DNA of 64,000 nt. Origin: Duncaniella muricolitica (lineage in GTDB: Bacteria > Bacteroidota > Bacteroidia > Bacteroidales > Muribaculaceae). Location: assembly GCA_025808375.1 (NCBI GenBank), contig CP061009.1:186001-250000 (forward strand), given 5' to 3'. Below the pieces are notes generated by a model. The model did no database searches and had not been told where the DNA came from. It saw only the letters and a program-made list of their open reading frames with translations. This document shows, one piece after another, positions 60,364 to 64,000 of the stretch; positions within the stretch are counted from its first letter, which is position 1, and every line of letters begins with the position of its first letter. The position numbers and the translations under genes are program-made.

Positions 60364-61044
60364 ATGGATAACGATAACAACGACCTGTTCGGTAACCTTG
60401 ACTCAAGCGGTGCAGGCGATACGCCCCGCGTGAGACTGAGAGTGCTCGGCATCTCTTACAGTCAGATTCAGAACGGAGCCTACGCGCTGATACTGGCGCA
60501 GGTGGGCGGGCCGTTTCGCATTCCGGTGGTAATCGGGGCGAGCGAGGCCCAGGCCATAGCTCTGAAGATGGAGGGCATAGTGCCTCCGCGACCACTGACC
60601 CATGATCTGTTCACGGGGCTGGGCCGGGCGTTCGGTATTGAACTGCTGGAGGTGTTTATCTACAGGTTTGAGGACGGAGTGTTTTACTCCGAGCTGACCT
60701 TTACCGACGGAGAGCGTACAGTGTCGCTCGACTCGCGCACGTCGGACGCTGTGGCTGTGGCCATGCGCACGGGCGCGCCTATCTATACCACTACCGAGAT
60801 TCTTACCGAGACCGGATTTGAGCTCGAAGACCTTGCCGCCGACAGCGGTGATGGCGAGGAGGGCGAGCTGCGCAACGATGATGCCGACGATAATGCCGGT
60901 GTCACGCCGGTGCGTACACCTAAGCTCGAGAATTATACCGTGGAGGAGCTGAAGAAGACTCTCGCGCGGCTTATCGAGAACGAGGAGTATGAGGAAGCAG
61001 CCCGTGTCGCCGAGATTATCAAGCGCAAGGAGAATAAGAGTTGA
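60364..61044 (+). CDS. Bifunctional nuclease-type (DUF151) protein with UVR motif
   Basis: 226 residues. The DUF151 domain covers about 20-165 (VLGISYSQIQNGAYALILAQ, then IPVVIGASEAQAIALKMEGI and DSRTSDAVAVAMRTGAPIY). After an acidic linker (GDGEEGELRNDDADD) comes a C-terminal UvrB/UvrC-type helical pair (about 196-223, EELKKTLARLIENEEYEEAA). DUF151 proteins have been described as bifunctional nucleases in plants and as regulators in bacteria; the activity of the bacterial form is uncertain. It lies 18 bp after mnmA. Confidence 0.88.
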   Translation: MDNDNNDLFGNLDSSGAGDTPRVRLRVLGISYSQIQNGAYALILAQVGGPFRIPVVIGASEAQAIALKMEGIVPPRPLTHDLFTGLGRAFGIELLEVFIYRFEDGVFYSELTFTDGERTVSLDSRTSDAVAVAMRTGAPIYTTTEILTETGFELEDLAADSGDGEEGELRNDDADDNAGVTPVRTPKLENYTVEELKKTLARLIENEEYEEAARVAEIIKRKENKS

Positions 61045-61098
61045 AAGCCGAGAGTTTAAAAAAGTTTTAAGAGTTATAATATAAAAATCAAGAAGAAC

Positions 61099-62418
61099 GT
61101 GTCAACAAAACGTGTACTGCAAGTGCGTCTGGCCGCACTGTCGTTTCTCGAGTTTGGCGTGTGGGGAGCTTACCTCATATCGCTGGGCAATTATCTCGGC
61201 TCGGTCGGGCTGGCCACACATATAGGGTGGTTTTATGCTGTGCAGGGCATAGTGTCGCTGTTTATGCCGGCCGTTGTGGGCATTATCGCCGACCGCTGGA
61301 TTCAGGCCCAGCGTATGCTTAGCCTGTGTCATCTGCTTGCCGGACTGTTCATGGCCGCCGCCGCTGTGTATGCTCTCACGGTGCCGGTGGTGGAGTTTGG
61401 CCCGCTCTTTACGCTCTACACATTCTCGGTGGCTTTTTTCATGCCGACCATAGGCCTGAACAACTCGGTGGCGTTCAACGCACTGAGCCGGGCCGGCCTT
61501 GACACTATAACATGCTTCCCGCCTATACGTGTGTTTGGCACGGTGGGTTTCATCTGCTCGATGCTGTTTGTCAACTTCACACAGTTTCAGACCAACCCCT
61601 ATCAGCTTGTGACTTCGGCCGTGCTGAGTTTCTGCATGGCGGCCTACGCGCTGACCATGCCGCAGTGTCCGGTTGACAAGAAGGCCTCGGGCTCGCTTGC
61701 CGAATCGCTCGGACTCAAGGCGTTCGGGCTGTTCAAGGTGAAGCGTATGGCGATATTCTTTATTTTCAGCATGTGTCTGGGCGTGTCGTTGCAGATAACC
61801 AACAGTTACGGCAACATATTTATCACCTCGTTTTCAGACATAGCCTCGTTTGCCGACACATGGGGCGCGCGCAATGCCAACGCGCTCATCTCGCTGTCGC
61901 AGATCAGCGAGACGCTGTGTATACTGCTCATACCTTTCTGTCTCAAACGTTTCGGCATCAAGGGTGTGATGCTCATGTCGATGTTTGCATGGGTGTTGCG
62001 TTTCGCGTTTTTCGGCATGGGCGACACCGGCAGCGGACTGTGGCTGCTCGTACTCTCGTGTATAGTCTACGGCGTGGCCTTTGACTTCTTCAACGTGTCG
62101 GGCGGCCTCTATGTCGACCAGCAGACAACAAAAGATCTGCGTTCGAGCGCGCAGGGACTCTTTATGATTATGACCAACGGCATCGGTGCGACCGTAGGCA
62201 CTCTTGCCGCCCAGGCCATAGTAAACCATTACGTATTCTCTCAGACCACCCCCGAGGCACAGCATGCGGGATGGACCACTTCGTGGTATATCTTCGCGGC
62301 CTATTCGCTTGTGATTGCCGTGCTGTTCATATTCCTCTTCAAAGACACCCCGACTCCCACCAATGATGAGGAGGCCCGTCTTATCAAGGAAATCGAGGAT
62401 AACAAGGCCGCTGTGTAA
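61099..62418 (+). CDS. MFS nucleoside permease, NupG-type
   Basis: 439 residues starting with GTG 61099. Twelve helices. The N-terminus (RLAALSFLEFGVWGAYLISL) and FMPTIGLNNSVAFNAL are those of nucleoside:H+ symporters. It takes up nucleosides across the inner membrane for salvage. A cytoplasmic acidic tail ends DNKAAV. It follows the nuclease-like gene by 54 bp containing a GTTTA-type remnant. Confidence 0.9.
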   Translation: MSTKRVLQVRLAALSFLEFGVWGAYLISLGNYLGSVGLATHIGWFYAVQGIVSLFMPAVVGIIADRWIQAQRMLSLCHLLAGLFMAAAAVYALTVPVVEFGPLFTLYTFSVAFFMPTIGLNNSVAFNALSRAGLDTITCFPPIRVFGTVGFICSMLFVNFTQFQTNPYQLVTSAVLSFCMAAYALTMPQCPVDKKASGSLAESLGLKAFGLFKVKRMAIFFIFSMCLGVSLQITNSYGNIFITSFSDIASFADTWGARNANALISLSQISETLCILLIPFCLKRFGIKGVMLMSMFAWVLRFAFFGMGDTGSGLWLLVLSCIVYGVAFDFFNVSGGLYVDQQTTKDLRSSAQGLFMIMTNGIGATVGTLAAQAIVNHYVFSQTTPEAQHAGWTTSWYIFAAYSLVIAVLFIFLFKDTPTPTNDEEARLIKEIEDNKAAV

Positions 62419-62446
62419 GCGTGACCCGTAGTAATCAAAATAAAAG

Positions 62447-63163
62447 ATGATACAGTTTTATGCTCCTGACATAGCCGAGACCCTGACGCTGCCCGAGAGT
62501 GACTCGCGGCATGCCGTCAAGGTGTTGCGCATGACCGAGGGCGAAGAGCTCCAGGTCATAGACGGACGCGGCAATGTGTACACGTGCCGGCTTGTCGACG
62601 CTCACCCCAAGCGTGCCGGCGTGGAGATAGCCGAGTGTCGCCGTCAGCCGTTGCCGTGGAGCCAGCAGATAGTGGCGGCCGTAGCTCCGACCAAGCATAT
62701 GGACCGCATGGAGTGGCTGGTGGAAAAGCTCACTGAGACGGGAGTAAACCGCATAGTGCCCCTGCTGTGTGACCGCAGCGAGCGGCGCGAAATCAAGACC
62801 GAACGGCTCGAAAAGATAGCCGTGTCGGCCATGAAGCAGTCGCTCAAAGCCGTGCTCCCGGTCATTGACCCCATGACTCCGCTTCGTCAGGCTGTAGGCG
62901 GATTGCTGCCGGAGGCCCGCAGGTATGTGGGCTATTGTGACGACAGCGTGGAGCGTCGCGACTTTGCCAACGTCTATGAGGCGGGACGAGACACGGTGAT
63001 ATTCATCGGGCCGGAGGGCGATTTTTCGCCTTCGGAGGTAGAGATGCTGCTCGGAGGCGGGGTTATGCCCGTGACGTTTGGTGAAAACCGTCTGCGCACC
63101 GAGACCGCCGCGCTCTATGGCGTCACCGCCTGTCATGTGCTTGACTCGCTTGCCTCACGATAG
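62447..63163 (+). CDS. rsmE: 16S rRNA (uracil1498-N3)-methyltransferase
   Basis: 238 residues. N-terminal PUA-like domain (IQFYAPDIAETLTLPESDSR) and C-terminal SPOUT domain with the knot motif FIGPEGDFSPSEVEML and the final TFGENRLRTETAALYGVTAC. It methylates U1498 of 16S rRNA. It lies 28 bp after the transporter. Confidence 0.96.
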   Translation: MIQFYAPDIAETLTLPESDSRHAVKVLRMTEGEELQVIDGRGNVYTCRLVDAHPKRAGVEIAECRRQPLPWSQQIVAAVAPTKHMDRMEWLVEKLTETGVNRIVPLLCDRSERREIKTERLEKIAVSAMKQSLKAVLPVIDPMTPLRQAVGGLLPEARRYVGYCDDSVERRDFANVYEAGRDTVIFIGPEGDFSPSEVEMLLGGGVMPVTFGENRLRTETAALYGVTACHVLDSLASR

Positions 63164-63199
63164 GACGCGGCGCATAGTCAAGAAAAACGACTTGCAGAA

Positions 63200-63234
63200 T
63201 AATTACTAATTGATAATTACTAATTACTAATTGA
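63200..63234 (+). repeat. ATTACTAATT-type repeat upstream of kdsA
   Basis: AATTACTAATTGATAATTAC and on, ending 5 bp before the kdsA GTG; nearly the same as the proB copy at 8071. Confidence 0.7.
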
Positions 63235-63239
63235 ATAAA

Positions 63240-64000
63240 GTGTTTTCATTTAAAGAATACTCATCACGGCCGCAGTTTTTCCTGCTTGCGGGCCCGTGTG
63301 TCATAGAAGGCGAAGAGATGGCTATGGACATAGCCGAGCAGTGTGTGAAAGTCACGAGCAAACTGGGCATACCCTATGTGTTCAAGGGCTCCTATCGCAA
63401 GGCCAACCGCTCGCGCATCGACTCGTTTACGGGCATAGGTGACGAGAAAGCCTTGAAGATACTGGCCAAGGTGCGCGAGACATTCGGCGTGCCCGTCGTG
63501 ACCGATATCCACACAGCCGGCGAGGCAGCGATGGCAGCGGAGTATGTGGATGTGCTCCAGATACCCGCCTTCCTGTGCCGCCAGACCGACCTGCTCGTGG
63601 CCGCTGCCGAGACCGGCAAGGCCGTCAATATCAAGAAGGGGCAGTTTCTCTCGCCCGAAGCTATGGGTTTTGCCTTGCAGAAGGTGAGAGATGCCGGCAA
63701 TGACAATGTGGCATTGACCGAGCGAGGCGTGACATTCGGCTATCAGGACCTGGTGGTGGACTATCGCGGCATCCCCGAGATGCAGAAGTTTGGCGCACCT
63801 GTGATTCTCGACGTCACCCATTCGCTCCAGCAGCCCAATCAGGCGGCGGGCGTGACCGGCGGACGTCCCGACCTCATCGACACCATAGCCCGTGCGGGTG
63901 TAGCCGTGGGTGTGGACGGAATCTTTATCGAGACTCATCAGAATCCGTCGGTAGCCAAGAGCGACGGCGCAAATATGCTCCCTCTTGCACAGCTCCCCGT
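63240..64000 (+). CDS. kdsA: 3-deoxy-8-phosphooctulonate synthase, N-terminal part (window edge)
   Basis: 253 complete codons from GTG 63240, open to the window end; the full enzyme is about 265-285 residues, so only the C-terminal end is missing. It condenses PEP and arabinose-5-phosphate to Kdo-8-phosphate for the LPS inner core. Motifs are FLLAGPCVIEGEE near the start, FKGSYRKANRSRIDSF, DIHTAGEAAMAAEYVDVLQI, NIKKGQFLSPEAM, TERGVTFGYQDLVVD, and DVTHSLQQPNQ. It fits the LPS genes lpxA and lptE elsewhere in the window. Confidence 0.97.
   Translation, partial: MFSFKEYSSRPQFFLLAGPCVIEGEEMAMDIAEQCVKVTSKLGIPYVFKGSYRKANRSRIDSFTGIGDEKALKILAKVRETFGVPVVTDIHTAGEAAMAAEYVDVLQIPAFLCRQTDLLVAAAETGKAVNIKKGQFLSPEAMGFALQKVRDAGNDNVALTERGVTFGYQDLVVDYRGIPEMQKFGAPVILDVTHSLQQPNQAAGVTGGRPDLIDTIARAGVAVGVDGIFIETHQNPSVAKSDGANMLPLAQLP

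Noticed and set aside
1..64000. Integrated mobile element or prophage
   Set aside because: No integrase, transposase, phage structural gene, or target-site duplication around a gene block is visible; the only repeats are short non-coding families.

Overview
The window is a 64 kb chromosomal segment of a Bacteroidota bacterium, most likely order Bacteroidales and, by inference, a GC-rich Muribaculaceae-like gut lineage. Three things point there. Promoters fit the Bacteroidota pattern TTTG-N19-21-TAnnTTTG (clear upstream of proC, psd, pyrG, lptE, the DEAD-box helicase gene and others). Shine-Dalgarno sequences are essentially absent. Many genes belong to families typical of Bacteroidales (DUF6452/DUF6048, DUF4199, DUF3256, DUF4834, DUF5106, reverse rubrerythrin, animal-type glutaminyl cyclase). 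I see no rRNA, tRNA, CRISPR array, transposase, integrase or phage gene.

Layout. 0-6.3 kb: end of thiol peroxidase, PEP carboxykinase, a small amphipathic protein divergent from a reverse rubrerythrin, a HIT protein, a glutaminyl-cyclase-like lipoprotein and an ECF sigma factor. 6.3-7.2 kb: a gene-free 0.9 kb stretch holding a candidate structured RNA. 7.2-10.5 kb: the proline operon proC-proB-proA. 10.5-15.3 kb: a minus-strand cluster DUF4199 - glycosyltransferase - nitroreductase - DUF6452 - DUF6048 - PhoH. 15.6-22.6 kb: RND efflux pump (adaptor, permease, outer-membrane channel) followed by an lpxA-type acyltransferase. 22.9-27.2 kb: OmpA-family porin flanked by direct repeats, tyrosine phosphatase, cytidine deaminase, phosphatidylethanolamine synthesis (psd-pssA) and DUF4834. 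27.3-36.8 kb: minus-strand ABC exporter, secG, lptE, MFS efflux, rlmN, DUF1846, ribF and a HAD hydrolase. 36.9-44.7 kb: pyrG-yidC, a leucine-rich-repeat surface protein, trmB, an Mrp ATPase and folK. 44.7-47.8 kb: repeat islands around a metallo-hydrolase, an orphan protein and a DUF3256 protein. 47.8-50.2 kb: DEAD-box helicase and Lrp regulator. 50.4-64 kb: plus-strand housekeeping (acyl-CoA synthetase, asd, DedA, rpe, queA, esterase, DUF5106 thioredoxin-like protein, DoxX, mnmA, bifunctional nuclease, nucleoside transporter, rsmE, kdsA running off the end).

The protein content is mostly core metabolism, envelope biogenesis and RNA modification. The less ordinary material is non-coding. (1) A candidate ~350-nt structured RNA on the minus strand near 6.65-7.0 kb. 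(2) A ~110-nt candidate sRNA at 4.25-4.36 kb with its own promoter and terminator and a possible pseudoknot. (3) Islands of palindromic cassettes plus a 9-bp G-rich minisatellite at 44.7-47.8 kb, with G-quadruplex potential. (4) AT-rich repeat families: GTTTA-type arrays form inverted pairs at three convergent gene junctions and single copies between co-directional genes, and ATTACTAATT-type repeats lie just upstream of four start codons. (5) A duplicated terminator-containing element that flanks the OmpA gene. The RND permease also appears to carry an extra pair of membrane helices. All identifications rest on reading the sequence; no database search or folding program was run.
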